Part shown: piece after piece, positions 1 through 8,597 of the stretch
Position numbering within the stretch: position 1 is the stretch's first letter
Layout: every line of letters begins with the position of its first letter
Assembly (NCBI GenBank): GCA_024234265.1
Contig: JACKOM010000006.1
Location: forward strand, 62,001-126,000
Direction: 5' to 3'
Length of the DNA stretch: 64,000 nucleotides
Origin: Oceanospirillaceae bacterium
GTDB taxonomy: Bacteria > Pseudomonadota > Gammaproteobacteria > Pseudomonadales > Oceanobacteraceae
The notes under the pieces: generated by a model
What the model was told of the DNA's origin: nothing
Database searches by the model: none
Seen by the model: only the letters and a program-made list of their open reading frames with translations
Translations under genes and position numbers: made by a program

Positions 1-1866
1 GCCCAGCAATTTGCATCCCGTAACGATCTTGTGATTGCGCGGGATATGGCCCAGCAAAACAGCGAATTTAAAAGTCAGTTTCTTGCCAATATCAGCCACG
101 AAGTGCGCACCCCTTTAAACGGCATGCTGGGGTTTGCGCAATTATTGCTGCGCAGTCCATTAAATGAAAAACAACACGAATATGTCGAGCGCATGCTGCG
201 CTCCGGTGAATCCCTGCTGGTGATTATTAATGATGTATTGGATTTTTCTAAAATCGAAGCGGGCAAACTCGAAATTAATGAAAGCAAGGTTGGTATCGAG
301 CAATTATGCAGCGATGTGTTGTCGTTAAATGCGGTGCGTGCTGAGCAGAAAAAAATCGATTTATGCCTGGTGATGCAGGCCGGCGCAGAGCTGGAATGCG
401 AGCTGGATGAATTACGTCTCAAACAGATTTTATTAAATCTGGTCAGTAATGCGGTGAAATTCACGGAAAAAGGTTATGTGCTGCTGGAGGTGTCGGCGCA
501 GGGTGGCTGGCTGCAATTAAAAGTACAGGATACCGGTATCGGCATGGGCAGTTCTGTACTGGAAAGTATTTTCCGCCCCTTTGTGCAGGCCGATGCCTCA
601 ACCACCCGGCGTTTTGGCGGTACTGGCCTGGGGCTGAGTATTGCCCAGCGGCTGTGTGAGTTGATGGGCGGTGAATTGCGCGTGGAATCCGCCGTGGGGA
701 TTGGCACCAGCTTTTTTGTGCGTTTGCCGCTGAAATCCCCCCGCTTTGGTGATGGTTTTGAAAAAGACCCGCGCAGTTTTGCGGTATGCACAGATTCAGG
801 TTTGCCCGGGCTGGAAACTGTGTTGTTACAGCAATTGCAGCCTCTGTTTGCCCGCCCCGGGCAGATACTGCAAACCCCGGAAGCCCTGGAGCAAATCGAT
901 CTGGATTTATTATTTGTGCATGTGCCAGCAGGCAGGGTGGTGGATGGGAAATATGTGCGGCGTGTAAAAAGCTGGCCGGTGCAGCGTTATGTGCTGATTG
1001 CCTCGGTTAATCAACTGCAAACCAAGTTGCCCGCAGACATGCTGTTGCTGGAAAAACCCCTGTTGTTGTCAAAAGTGATGCAGGTGCTGACCGGTAACGT
1101 CGGTGTCAGCGCCACTGCGCAGCCCGAGGATATCCGCCTGCGTGGCCGCGTGCTGGTGGTGGATGACACGGACATCAATCGTATTGTGCTGCAGGATTAT
1201 TTGCAGGGTTTGGGGCTGGAGGTGGCAGAGGCTGCCAACGGCCTGGTTGCGGTGGATCTTTGCCAGCAGCAGACATTTGATGTGGTTCTGATGGATTGCC
1301 TGATGCCGGAAATGGATGGCTACGAAGCCACCCGCCAAATTCGCAGTGCCGGGCAAAATATTAATGTGCCTATCATCGCTATTACCGCGAATGCCTATGC
1401 GGATGTGGAAGTGGCCTGCCGCCAGGCCGGCATGACGGATTACCTGGCCAAACCGGTTGATTTGCAGCAGTTAAACCGCTTGCTGGAGCATTACCTGAGT
1501 CAGCGCTCGTCAAAAGAGGCTTTTCCGGAGTTATCCGGGGCCAGGGCATTGCGCGAGCGGTTTGGTGCAAAGAAATTTACGGCGTTGCTGGAGATCAGTG
1601 AGCAGAGTCTGGCGGGCTATGCACAGCAGTTGCCCGACGCCCTGCGCGAATGTGAATTTAGCGTGTGTGAACGGATTTGCCACAGCATTAAGTCTATTGC
1701 CGGCAACTATGGTGATGTTGCTCTGCAAGAAATCTCCCGCGACCTTGAACAGCGCTTCCATGGCGGGGAGTTTGTGCCCTCAGCTGAAGTGCGCCTTTAC
1801 CTGGAGCGCTGCCAGCTGATGCTCGGCGCATTGCGCCAGCTCGCAGCCGAAACACCCCCGCAGTAA
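1..1866 (+). CDS. Hybrid sensor histidine kinase, 3' part (HisKA-HATPase-REC-HPt)
   Basis: The reading frame is open from base 1, so the gene begins upstream and its sensor part is missing. What remains is a phosphorelay kinase: a dimerisation/phosphoacceptor domain with H-box NISHEVRTP (His codon 97-99), an ATPase domain with DTGIG near 532-546 and GGTGLGLS near 616-639, a stretch of about 120 residues that may be a degenerate receiver, a receiver domain (from about 1147; VLVVDD, then MDCLMPEMDG near 1290) and a C-terminal HPt-like domain with HSIKS near 1682. The signal would pass His-Asp-His-Asp to a separate regulator. BarA/GacS has this overall plan and a GacA homologue lies at 42363, but the sequence around the H-box is generic, so I do not assign gacS. 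The next gene follows after 67 bp. Confidence 0.85.
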   Translation, partial: AQQFASRNDLVIARDMAQQNSEFKSQFLANISHEVRTPLNGMLGFAQLLLRSPLNEKQHEYVERMLRSGESLLVIINDVLDFSKIEAGKLEINESKVGIEQLCSDVLSLNAVRAEQKKIDLCLVMQAGAELECELDELRLKQILLNLVSNAVKFTEKGYVLLEVSAQGGWLQLKVQDTGIGMGSSVLESIFRPFVQADASTTRRFGGTGLGLSIAQRLCELMGGELRVESAVGIGTSFFVRLPLKSPRFGDGFEKDPRSFAVCTDSGLPGLETVLLQQLQPLFARPGQILQTPEALEQIDLDLLFVHVPAGRVVDGKYVRRVKSWPVQRYVLIASVNQLQTKLPADMLLLEKPLLLSKVMQVLTGNVGVSATAQPEDIRLRGRVLVVDDTDINRIVLQDYLQGLGLEVAEAANGLVAVDLCQQQTFDVVLMDCLMPEMDGYEATRQIRSAGQNINVPIIAITANAYADVEVACRQAGMTDYLAKPVDLQQLNRLLEHYLSQRSSKEAFPELSGARALRERFGAKKFTALLEISEQSLAGYAQQLPDALRECEFSVCERICHSIKSIAGNYGDVALQEISRDLEQRFHGGEFVPSAEVRLYLERCQLMLGALRQLAAETPPQ

Positions 1867-1871
1867 CTTTT

Positions 1872-1901
1872 TTGGGCTAAGTGCCTGATTTTCGTTATAA
1901 T
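1872..1901 (+). promoter_or_regulatory. Candidate sigma-70 promoter of metH
   Basis: A perfect TATAAT at 1896-1901 is preceded, 18 bp upstream, by TTGGGC (1872-1877), a weak -35 box. It lies in the 67-bp gap before the first metH gene. The gap is too short for a cobalamin or SAM riboswitch. Confidence 0.45.
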
Positions 1902-1933
1902 CCCCGCCATTTTTTCAATGGCAGGACACTCGC

Positions 1934-2959
1934 ATGGCCATTTCCGCAGCACAACAGATCAAAGAGACCCTCGCCCGGCGCATTATGGTGCTTGATGGCG
2001 CAATGGGCACCATGATCCAGCGCCACAAGCTGGATGAGCAGGATTTCCGTGGCAACCGCTTTGCCGATCATCCAAGCCCGCTCAAGGGTGATAACGATCT
2101 GCTGGCCATTACCCGTCCGGATATTATCGAAGGCATCCACGATGCGTATTTCGAAGTGGGTGCTGATTTTGCCTCCACCAACTCTTTCAACGGCACAACC
2201 ATCGCCCAGGCCGATTACGAGCTGGAAAATGCCGTGTATGAAATTAACTTCCATGCGGCGCAATGCGCACGCCGCAGTGCAGACCGTTACACAGCCAAAA
2301 CTCCTGAACAGCCCCGTTATGTGGTGGGCTCCTTAGGCCCGACTAACCGCACCGCGAGCATGTCGCCGGATGTGAACGACCCGGGCAAACGCCTGGTGAC
2401 CTTCGATGAGCTGGTGGTGGCCTATACCCAGGCGGCCCAGGCTCTGCTGGATGGCGGCGCGGACGTGCTGATGATTGAAACCGTGTTTGATACCTTAAAC
2501 GCCAAAGCGGCGTTATTTGCGGTGATGCAGTTAAAAGAAGAAAAAGGTTTAGACACCCCGGTGATGATCTCCGGCACCATTACCGATGCCTCCGGCCGTA
2601 CCTTATCCGGCCAGACCAGCGAAGCTTTCTGGATTTCCCTGATGCACGGTGATCTGCTCAGCATTGGTCTGAACTGCGCCCTGGGTGCAAAAGATATGCT
2701 GCCCTACATTAAAACCCTGGATAAAGTGGCGAGCTGTTTTGTTTCCGCCCACCCCAACGCCGGTCTGCCCAACGAATTTGGCCAGTACGATGAAAGCCCT
2801 GCGCAAATGGCCGAACAGGTGCGTGAATTTATTGCCGGTGGCCATGTAAATATTATCGGTGGTTGCTGTGGTACTACACCTGAGCACATCGCCGCGCTGA
2901 AAAAACTCGCTGATCAATATCCACCCCGCAACCTGAAAACACGGGAGCAAGCAGCATGA
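1934..2959 (+). CDS. metH: Methionine synthase, homocysteine-binding domain as a separate protein (MetH N-terminal part)
   Basis: This 341-residue protein matches the first domain of cobalamin-dependent methionine synthase, the zinc-dependent homocysteine methyltransferase module. It starts like MetH (LDGAMGTMIQ) and keeps the three zinc cysteines: C248 in LNCALG and C311-C312 in GGCCGTTP, one residue off the E. coli numbering C247/C310/C311. It ends just before the pterin domain, where the usual about 1230-residue enzyme continues without a break. The stop TGA (2957-2959) overlaps the ATG of the next gene as ATGA, so the two are translationally coupled and together encode 1238 residues. The product should form a complex with the second protein to methylate homocysteine with methyl-cobalamin. 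Confidence 0.93.
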   Translation: MAISAAQQIKETLARRIMVLDGAMGTMIQRHKLDEQDFRGNRFADHPSPLKGDNDLLAITRPDIIEGIHDAYFEVGADFASTNSFNGTTIAQADYELENAVYEINFHAAQCARRSADRYTAKTPEQPRYVVGSLGPTNRTASMSPDVNDPGKRLVTFDELVVAYTQAAQALLDGGADVLMIETVFDTLNAKAALFAVMQLKEEKGLDTPVMISGTITDASGRTLSGQTSEAFWISLMHGDLLSIGLNCALGAKDMLPYIKTLDKVASCFVSAHPNAGLPNEFGQYDESPAQMAEQVREFIAGGHVNIIGGCCGTTPEHIAALKKLADQYPPRNLKTREQAA

Positions 2960-5649
2960 AGTCAGTTCCCGATATGGTATTAAGTGGTTTAGAGCCCCTA
3001 GTGGTGAATAAAACCACGGGTTTTGTCAACGTGGGTGAGCGTTCCAACGTCACGGGTTCTGCGGTATTTGCGCGTTTAATCCGTGAGGGGGATTACGAAA
3101 AAGCCGTGAGTGTGGCCCGTGAGCAGGTGGAAAGCGGTGCGCAGATTCTGGATATCAACATGGACGATGCCATGCTCGATGGCAAAGAGGCCATGGTGCG
3201 TTACCTGAATTTGCTGGCGGCTGAACCGGAAGTTTCCCGCGTGCCGTTTATGATCGATTCCTCCAAATGGGAAATCATCGAAGCCGGCTTAAAATGCGTG
3301 CAGGGCAAAAGCATTGTGAACTCCATTTCCCTGAAAGAAGGGGAAGAGCAATTCATCGCCTACGCTAAAAAAGTCAAAATGTATGGCGCTGCTGTGATCG
3401 TTATGGCTTTCGATGAAAAAGGTCAGGCCGATACTTACCAGCGCCGTATTGAAATCTGTAAACGCTCCTACGATGTGCTGGTCGAAAAAGTTGGTTTTGC
3501 GCCGCAGGATATCGTCTTCGACCCGAATATTTTCCCGGTCGCTACCGGTATTCCTGAACACGACAATTATTGTGTGGATTTTTTCGCCGCCACAAAATGG
3601 ATTAAAGAAAACCTGCCGGGGGCAAAAATTTCCGGTGGTGTATCCAATATGTCGTTTTCTTTCCGCGGTAATAACACAGTGCGTGAAGCCATGCACAGCG
3701 TGTTTTTATACCACGCAATTAAAGCCGGCATGGATATGGGTATCGTGAACGCGGGTATGATTACCGTGTATGACGATATCGAACCTGGCCTGCTGGAGCG
3801 TGTGGAAGATGTGGTATTAAACCGCCGCCCGGATGCCGGTGAACGCTTAGTGGAATACGCTGAATCCGTGAAGGGCAGTGGCGTTGAAAAAGAATCCGAT
3901 AAATTAAAATGGCGTGAATTACCTTTGCAGGAGCGTATTACCCACGCCCTGGTAAAAGGTATTACCGATTTTATCGACGAAGATACCGAAGAAGCCCGCA
4001 AGCTCGCCAATAAACCCCTTGAGGTCATCGAAGGCCCCTTAATGGTGGGTATGAACGTGGTGGGTGATTTATTCGGCGCCGGCAAAATGTTCCTGCCCCA
4101 GGTGGTAAAAAGCGCGCGGGTTATGAAAAAAGCCGTGGCTTATTTATTGCCGTTTATCGAAGAAGAAAAACGCTTAAGTGGTAATGAAAGCCAGCACAAC
4201 GGCACTATTATCATGGCCACGGTAAAAGGTGACGTGCACGATATCGGTAAAAATATCGTCGGTGTGGTACTCGCCTGTAACAACTACAACGTGGTGGATT
4301 TAGGTGTCATGGTGCCGCCGGAAGTCATTCTGGATAAAGCCGTGGAGCACAACGCGGATATTATCGGTTTATCCGGCCTGATTACCCCATCTTTGGATGA
4401 AATGGTCACCGTTGCGCAGATGATGCAAAAACGCGGTATGAAAATGCCGCTGTTAATTGGTGGTGCTACCACCTCCAAGGTGCACACTGCGGTGAAAATC
4501 GAACCTGAATATGAACAGCCTGTGGTTTACGTTCTGGATGCATCCAAATCCGTGCCCGTGGCTTCTGCGTTATTGTCTGAAAAACGCGATCAGTTTATTC
4601 AGGACGTTATGGAAGAATATATCCAGGTGCGCGCCGATAACGCACGTAAACGCGGTAAAAAAGCCTTTGCCAGCCTGGAGCATGCCCGGGCTAATCCGGA
4701 GAAGATTAACTGGGCTGATTATCAGCCGGTTAAACCTGCCGTATTGGGTAATAAAACCTTTGTTAAATATCCGCTTGCCGAAATCCGTGAGCGTTTTGAC
4801 TGGGAACCCTTTTTCAAAACCTGGGAATTACACGGTAAATTCCCTGCGATTCTGACCGATAACGTGGTGGGCGAAGAAGCGAGTAAATTATTTGCCGATG
4901 CTAACGCCATGCTCGACGAGATAGTGAAAAATAATCTGCTCGAATGCCGCGCTGTGATTGGTTTATATCCTGCGGCGGGTATTGAGCAGGATCAGACCGA
5001 AATTTATGCCCCGCAAAATCGCGCTGAAACCCTGGCGGTATTGCATCATTTGCGTCAGCAGGTGGATCGCCCGGCGGATCGCCCGTATCGTTCCCTGGCG
5101 GATTTTGTGGCGCCTAAGTCCACCGGTGTACAGGATTACATGGGTGGTTTTGTGGTGACCTGCCACGGCGCCGAAGAACACGCCAAAGCCTATGAAGCCA
5201 AACATGATGATTATAACGCCATCATGATGAAAGCCCTGGCGGATCGTTTTGCCGAAGCCTTTGCTGAATTAATGCACGAGCGGGTGCGTAAAGAATTCTG
5301 GGGTTATGCCGCAGCTGAGCAATTAAATAATGAGGATTTAATTGCTGAAAAATACCAGGGCATTCGCCCGGCACCGGGTTACCCTGCGTGCCCTGAGCAC
5401 TCCGAAAAAGCCACGCTGTTTAAACTGCTGGATGCCACGGCGCAAATCGATTGCCAGTTAACCGATAGTTTTGCCATGTACCCGGCGGCTTCGGTGAGTG
5501 GCTGGTATTTTGCCCATCCCCAGGCGCGTTATTTTGCCCTTGGTAAAATTGATAAGGACCAGGTGGAAGAGTACGCCGCCCATAAGGGGTGGGATCTGCA
5601 AACCGCCGAACGTTGGTTGCGCCCAACCTTAGGTTACGACGAACTTTAA
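2956..5649 (+). CDS. metH: Methionine synthase, folate-, B12- and AdoMet-binding domains as a separate protein (MetH C-terminal part)
   Basis: This 897-residue protein carries the rest of MetH: the pterin-binding barrel (GLEPLV, then FVNVGERSNVTGS near residue 25), the helical cap and cobalamin domain with the B12 motif DVHDIG (axial ligand H428), SGLITPS and GGATTS, and the C-terminal reactivation domain with RPAPGYPACP. It takes the methyl group from 5-methyltetrahydrofolate to cobalamin and re-methylates oxidised cobalamin with AdoMet. Its ATG sits in a 4-bp overlap with the upstream gene and has its own ribosome site (GGGAG, 2943-2947, spacing 8). That argues for a real split gene rather than a sequencing frameshift. 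A strong terminator follows. Confidence 0.95.
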   Translation: MKSVPDMVLSGLEPLVVNKTTGFVNVGERSNVTGSAVFARLIREGDYEKAVSVAREQVESGAQILDINMDDAMLDGKEAMVRYLNLLAAEPEVSRVPFMIDSSKWEIIEAGLKCVQGKSIVNSISLKEGEEQFIAYAKKVKMYGAAVIVMAFDEKGQADTYQRRIEICKRSYDVLVEKVGFAPQDIVFDPNIFPVATGIPEHDNYCVDFFAATKWIKENLPGAKISGGVSNMSFSFRGNNTVREAMHSVFLYHAIKAGMDMGIVNAGMITVYDDIEPGLLERVEDVVLNRRPDAGERLVEYAESVKGSGVEKESDKLKWRELPLQERITHALVKGITDFIDEDTEEARKLANKPLEVIEGPLMVGMNVVGDLFGAGKMFLPQVVKSARVMKKAVAYLLPFIEEEKRLSGNESQHNGTIIMATVKGDVHDIGKNIVGVVLACNNYNVVDLGVMVPPEVILDKAVEHNADIIGLSGLITPSLDEMVTVAQMMQKRGMKMPLLIGGATTSKVHTAVKIEPEYEQPVVYVLDASKSVPVASALLSEKRDQFIQDVMEEYIQVRADNARKRGKKAFASLEHARANPEKINWADYQPVKPAVLGNKTFVKYPLAEIRERFDWEPFFKTWELHGKFPAILTDNVVGEEASKLFADANAMLDEIVKNNLLECRAVIGLYPAAGIEQDQTEIYAPQNRAETLAVLHHLRQQVDRPADRPYRSLADFVAPKSTGVQDYMGGFVVTCHGAEEHAKAYEAKHDDYNAIMMKALADRFAEAFAELMHERVRKEFWGYAAAEQLNNEDLIAEKYQGIRPAPGYPACPEHSEKATLFKLLDATAQIDCQLTDSFAMYPAASVSGWYFAHPQARYFALGKIDKDQVEEYAAHKGWDLQTAERWLRPTLGYDEL

Positions 5650-5667
5650 GTAAGCTGTGTGTTACTG

Positions 5668-5699
5668 AAAACCCCGTGGTGAGAACCACGGGGTTTTTT
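5668..5699 (+). terminator. Rho-independent terminator after metH
   Basis: An 11-bp perfect stem (5670-5680 with 5685-5695, loop GAGA) runs into a T tract. Confidence 0.9.
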
Positions 5700-5723
5700 G
5701 TTTGTGCAGGGCGCTGAAACGGC

Positions 5724-5754
5724 TTGACCTGTGACTCACTCACAGCTTTATAGT
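5724..5754 (+). promoter_or_regulatory. MerR-type promoter/operator with 19-bp spacer
   Basis: TTGACC (5724-5729) and TATAGT (5749-5754) are 19 bp apart, the over-long spacing typical of MerR-activated promoters. Inside the spacer is the perfect dyad CTGTGA-CTCAC-TCACAG (5729-5745). It lies 27 bp before the MerR gene at 5782, so the regulator probably controls its own operon with the efflux permease. Confidence 0.85.
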
Positions 5755-5781
5755 GTGTCCATTCAGTCATAGGGGTTAGCG

Positions 5782-6213
5782 ATGAAAGTCAGCGAACTTG
5801 CAGAAAAAACCGGCGTGAGCGCAGATACCGTGCGTTATTACACCCGTATCGGTTTACTGGTGCCTAAGATCAATGCGCAAAATGGTTACAAACAGTTTAA
5901 TGAGCAGGATTTAAAACGCCTGTTGTTTATCTGCCATGCGCGGCAACTGGGGTTCACCCTGGAGGATATCCAATCCATCCTCAGTGAATCGGATAAAGGC
6001 TCTTCACCCTGTCCATTAGTGCGCAGTGTGATTGAAAACCGCATGCAGGAAGTGAAAGCCAAACTCGATGCGATGACGGCCCTCTACGGGCGCATGCAAC
6101 AGGCATTACAAGACTGGGCGGCCATGCCGGACCAGTCCCCCTGTGGTGATTCCATTTGCCACCTGATCGAATCTGAACCCCGTAAGGAGTGTTGCCATGA
6201 CACACAAGCATGA
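5782..6213 (+). CDS. MerR-family metal-responsive regulator
   Basis: This 143-residue protein has a MerR winged-helix start (VSELAEKTGVSADTVRYY), the RLLFICHARQLGFTLEDI segment, a dimerisation coiled coil (about residues 80-110) and a cysteine-rich end. The cysteines at about 74 (SSPCPL), in DQSPCGDSIC near 118-123 and in the tail ECCHD resemble the metal sites of ZntR/CueR-like sensors. It should bind the dyad at 5729-5745 and remodel the 19-bp-spaced promoter when metal binds. The last 17 bases overlap the start of the permease gene, so both are one transcript. Zinc, copper or cadmium are all possible inducers. Confidence 0.9.
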   Translation: MKVSELAEKTGVSADTVRYYTRIGLLVPKINAQNGYKQFNEQDLKRLLFICHARQLGFTLEDIQSILSESDKGSSPCPLVRSVIENRMQEVKAKLDAMTALYGRMQQALQDWAAMPDQSPCGDSICHLIESEPRKECCHDTQA

Positions 6214-7714
6214 TGAAAACAGCGGTTGCTGTGGGGCCTGTGGGGGCGAAGAAAAAAAAGCCCCGGTAGTGAACAATGTTGCACCGGCAAAAGCCAAATC
6301 TGCCGAAGCGGATTGCTGTGGTGGCGCCTGCGGCGGCGATAACACTTCCGCCGTGCAGAGTTTTGAACCGGCAAAAGCCAAACCTGCTGCAGCGGATTGT
6401 TGTGGTGGCGCCTGCGGCGGCGATAAACCTGCCGCAGTGCAGAGTTACGAGCCTCCCAAAAAGAAAACCGCAGAGGGCGATTGTTGTGGTGGCGCCTGCG
6501 GCGGTGATAAAGCTGCCGTTGTGCAGAGTTACGAGCCTCCCAAAAATAAAACCGCTGAGGGTGATTGCTGCGGAGGCGCCTGCGGTAGCAGTAAACCTGT
6601 TGCCAGCAAACCTGCAAAAGCAGCCAGCTGCCATCCTGAGCCTGTTGCGGCCTCCTGCTGTGGCACATCCGCAGCCTCTGAAGGCGACAGCTGCTGCGCA
6701 CCGTCAAAAAGCAAAATTGATTGGCTGTTATATGGCTCCGGCGCCTTTGTGATTGTGTTTTACGCCCTGCATTTGCTGATGGGTGAGCAGTTAAATGGTG
6801 CGCTCGGTAGCATGGCCCACACGGCTCATCAGATGGCCAATGCCATGTGGTGGGGGGTGTTAACCGGCGCCGTGGCGGTGGGAGTGTTAGGGCGTATTCC
6901 CCGTGAGTTTGTGATGTCGGTGCTCGGCAAGGGTGGCAGCAAACGGGGGGTTATCCGTGCAACCCTGGCCGGTGTCCTGCTGGATCTGTGTAATCACGGC
7001 ATTCTGATGGTGGCTATGCGTCTCTACGAGCGTGGTGCCAGTATTGGCCAGGTGATGGCCTTTATGATCGCCAGCCCCTGGAACAGCTTCACCCTGACCC
7101 TGATTTTAATCGGTCTGATTGGCCTGAAATGGACGCTGCTTTTCATCGCCTTTTCCATGCTGATCGCCTGGATTAGCGGCATGTTGTTTGATCATCTGGT
7201 TCAGCGCGGGGTATTGCCACCGAACCCCAATGCGCAACTGGTGGGTGAGCCCGTGGCCATATTGCCGAGCCTCTGGCAGCAGCTGCGTGATGCCGATTAC
7301 AGCCCCGGCAACCTGCTGCAAATTGTGATTGATGGCCTGAAAGAATCACGCATGGTGCTGCGCTGGGTTTTCTTCGGGGTTGTGGTGGTGTCTTTGGTGC
7401 GTGCATTTGTCAATCTGGAGGATTTCCAGCTGTGGTTTGGTGCCACCACCTTCGGCCTGCTGATGACACTGCTGGTGACCACTGTGCTGGAAGTGTGCTC
7501 CGAGGGTTCATCCCCTATAGCCGCTGATCTGGTAACCCGTGCCCATGCACCGGGGAATGGTTTTACTTTCCTGATGGCCGGTGCGGCTACGGATTACACC
7601 GAAATCATGGTCACTAAAAGCACCACTCGCAGTTGGAAAATTGCGCTTTTCCTGCCCTTGATTACCGTGCCTCAGGTGCTGTTGATTGGCTGGATAATGA
7701 ACCAATTTGGCTGA
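6197..7714 (+). CDS. Metal-efflux permease with cysteine-rich tandem-repeat N-terminus (SO_0444 Cu/Zn type)
   Basis: The 505-residue protein has two parts. Residues 1-165 are hydrophilic and hold five CCG(G)AC motifs, the first at residue 11 and the next four spaced exactly 28 residues apart (C40, C68, C96, C124), then more CC/SCH cysteines. Residues about 175-505 form a membrane permease of the DUF318/ArsP-like class, with about eight to ten hydrophobic segments and VLEVCSEGSSP. I recall a Shewanella family named SO_0444, a Cu/Zn exporter beside a MerR regulator; layout and sequence fit it. The tail probably captures cytoplasmic metal before export. A good ribosome site AAGGAG (6183-6188) sets the start. 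The metal specificity is inference. Confidence 0.85.
   Translation: MTHKHDENSGCCGACGGEEKKAPVVNNVAPAKAKSAEADCCGGACGGDNTSAVQSFEPAKAKPAAADCCGGACGGDKPAAVQSYEPPKKKTAEGDCCGGACGGDKAAVVQSYEPPKNKTAEGDCCGGACGSSKPVASKPAKAASCHPEPVAASCCGTSAASEGDSCCAPSKSKIDWLLYGSGAFVIVFYALHLLMGEQLNGALGSMAHTAHQMANAMWWGVLTGAVAVGVLGRIPREFVMSVLGKGGSKRGVIRATLAGVLLDLCNHGILMVAMRLYERGASIGQVMAFMIASPWNSFTLTLILIGLIGLKWTLLFIAFSMLIAWISGMLFDHLVQRGVLPPNPNAQLVGEPVAILPSLWQQLRDADYSPGNLLQIVIDGLKESRMVLRWVFFGVVVVSLVRAFVNLEDFQLWFGATTFGLLMTLLVTTVLEVCSEGSSPIAADLVTRAHAPGNGFTFLMAGAATDYTEIMVTKSTTRSWKIALFLPLITVPQVLLIGWIMNQFG
6227..6592 (+). repeat. 84-bp tandem repeat encoding Cys-rich 28-residue units
   Basis: Three full units start at 6314, 6398 and 6482, with a partial one at 6566 and a diverged one at 6227. 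Each begins with the codons for CCGGACGGD and continues with a Lys/Pro/Ala-rich linker. The units are nearly identical in DNA, which suggests recent expansion and possible copy-number variation. Confidence 0.9.
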
Positions 7715-7722
7715 TTTGATTT

Positions 7723-7749
7723 AAAGGCCGCTATCAGCGGCCTTTGTTT
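7723..7749 (+). terminator. Terminator after the efflux operon
   Basis: A 10-bp perfect stem AAAGGCCGCT / AGCGGCCTTT with loop ATC, followed by a short T-rich stretch. Confidence 0.8.
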
Positions 7750-7822
7750 ATCCGCCAAAACCCTTCAGTTTGTGGTAGTATGCGCGCCTGTTTTGATACC
7801 TGTTTTGAAAAGAGTGCGGAAA

Positions 7823-8161
7823 ATGAGCGATTTACCGAATTGCCCCAAGTGCCAGTCTGAATACACCTACCATGACGGCAATATGTATGTATGCCCTGAG
7901 TGCGCCCACGAATGGTCCGGCGAAGAAGCTGCCGCAGAGGAAGAAGGCCGTGTGTTCAAAGACGCTAACGGCACCATTCTGCAGGATGGTGACACGGTTA
8001 CTGTGATCAAAGATCTGAAAGTGAAGGGTTCTTCGCTGGTGGTGAAGGTCGGTACTAAGGTAAAAAACATCCGTCTGGTGGATGGTGACCACGACATCGA
8101 CTGCAAGATCGATGGTATCGGCGCAATGAAACTCAAAACTGAGTTTGTTAAAAAAGTTTAA
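7823..8161 (+). CDS. yjdM: PhnA/YjdM-family zinc-ribbon protein
   Basis: This 112-residue protein begins MSDLPNCPKCQSEYTYHDG and has an N-terminal zinc ribbon (C7, C10, C24, C27) followed by a small beta-rich domain (DGDTVTVIKDLKVKGSS). It matches E. coli YjdM/PhnA in length (about 111) and motifs. The family was named for phosphonate use, but its real function is unknown and there is no phosphonate gene here. The ATG at 7823 was chosen because it gives the family's length; an upstream in-frame start at 7772 would add 17 unrelated residues. Terminators on both sides indicate a single-gene unit. Confidence 0.93.
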   Translation: MSDLPNCPKCQSEYTYHDGNMYVCPECAHEWSGEEAAAEEEGRVFKDANGTILQDGDTVTVIKDLKVKGSSLVVKVGTKVKNIRLVDGDHDIDCKIDGIGAMKLKTEFVKKV

Positions 8162-8175
8162 GTTTGTTGGATTGG

Positions 8176-8200
8176 AAAACCCGCTGCGGCGGGTTTTTTT
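8176..8200 (+). terminator. Terminator after yjdM
   Basis: Stem AAACCCGC / GCGGGTTT with loop TGCG, then a run of T. Confidence 0.9.
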
Positions 8201-8597
8201 ATGCGTGTTTTAAGGGCGCTGTGAATCAAAAGGGCGCAAAAATTCTGTAGTGAGCGGGCGGGTTTTAAGCTCAGGAGTAAAGCTCCCGGCCAGGATTTGA
8301 CGGGTTTTAACAGCGTCTTTTGGGATAACGCAGGGTGCTGGCAGCACATGGTTTCAGGGGCTGCGCGCGGTTTCTGTTGGGCTTTTTGCGGTGGCGGAAA
8401 TCGTCTGCTAAGGTTTTTGCCTGGAATTGATGAGCGGAATAGGGTGGTATTCATTAGGATGATAGTGAATATGCCTCATATATATTTTGTTTATTGACCT
8501 CCTTTGATTAAAATGCCCCTGATTTTAAAAATCACACTCGCCGTAGGGTTTTCCGAAGGTGGGTGGAACCTAAATGCTTTTCTACAGGAATCAGCAT
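8201..8597. other. Non-coding gap upstream of aceA
   Basis: About 400 bp without a convincing gene. The end nearest aceA is AT-rich and probably holds its promoter: TAAAAT at 8509-8514 with a weak TTGTTT 16 bp upstream, followed by a 13-bp palindrome GATTTTAAAAATC at 8521-8533. I could not recognise a known operator or RNA. Confidence 0.4.

Noticed and set aside
1867..1933. A cobalamin or SAM riboswitch before metH
   Set aside because: The gap is only 67 bp and holds a normal promoter; no B12-box or kink-turn pattern is visible.
6084..6707. Long minus-strand frames opposite the Cys-rich repeat
   Set aside because: They arise from the repeated codons of the plus-strand gene and give low-complexity sequence.
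8158..8454. A 98-codon minus-strand frame in the aceA upstream gap
   Set aside because: It runs across the yjdM terminator, has no ribosome site and looks like random sequence rich in Pro/Lys.
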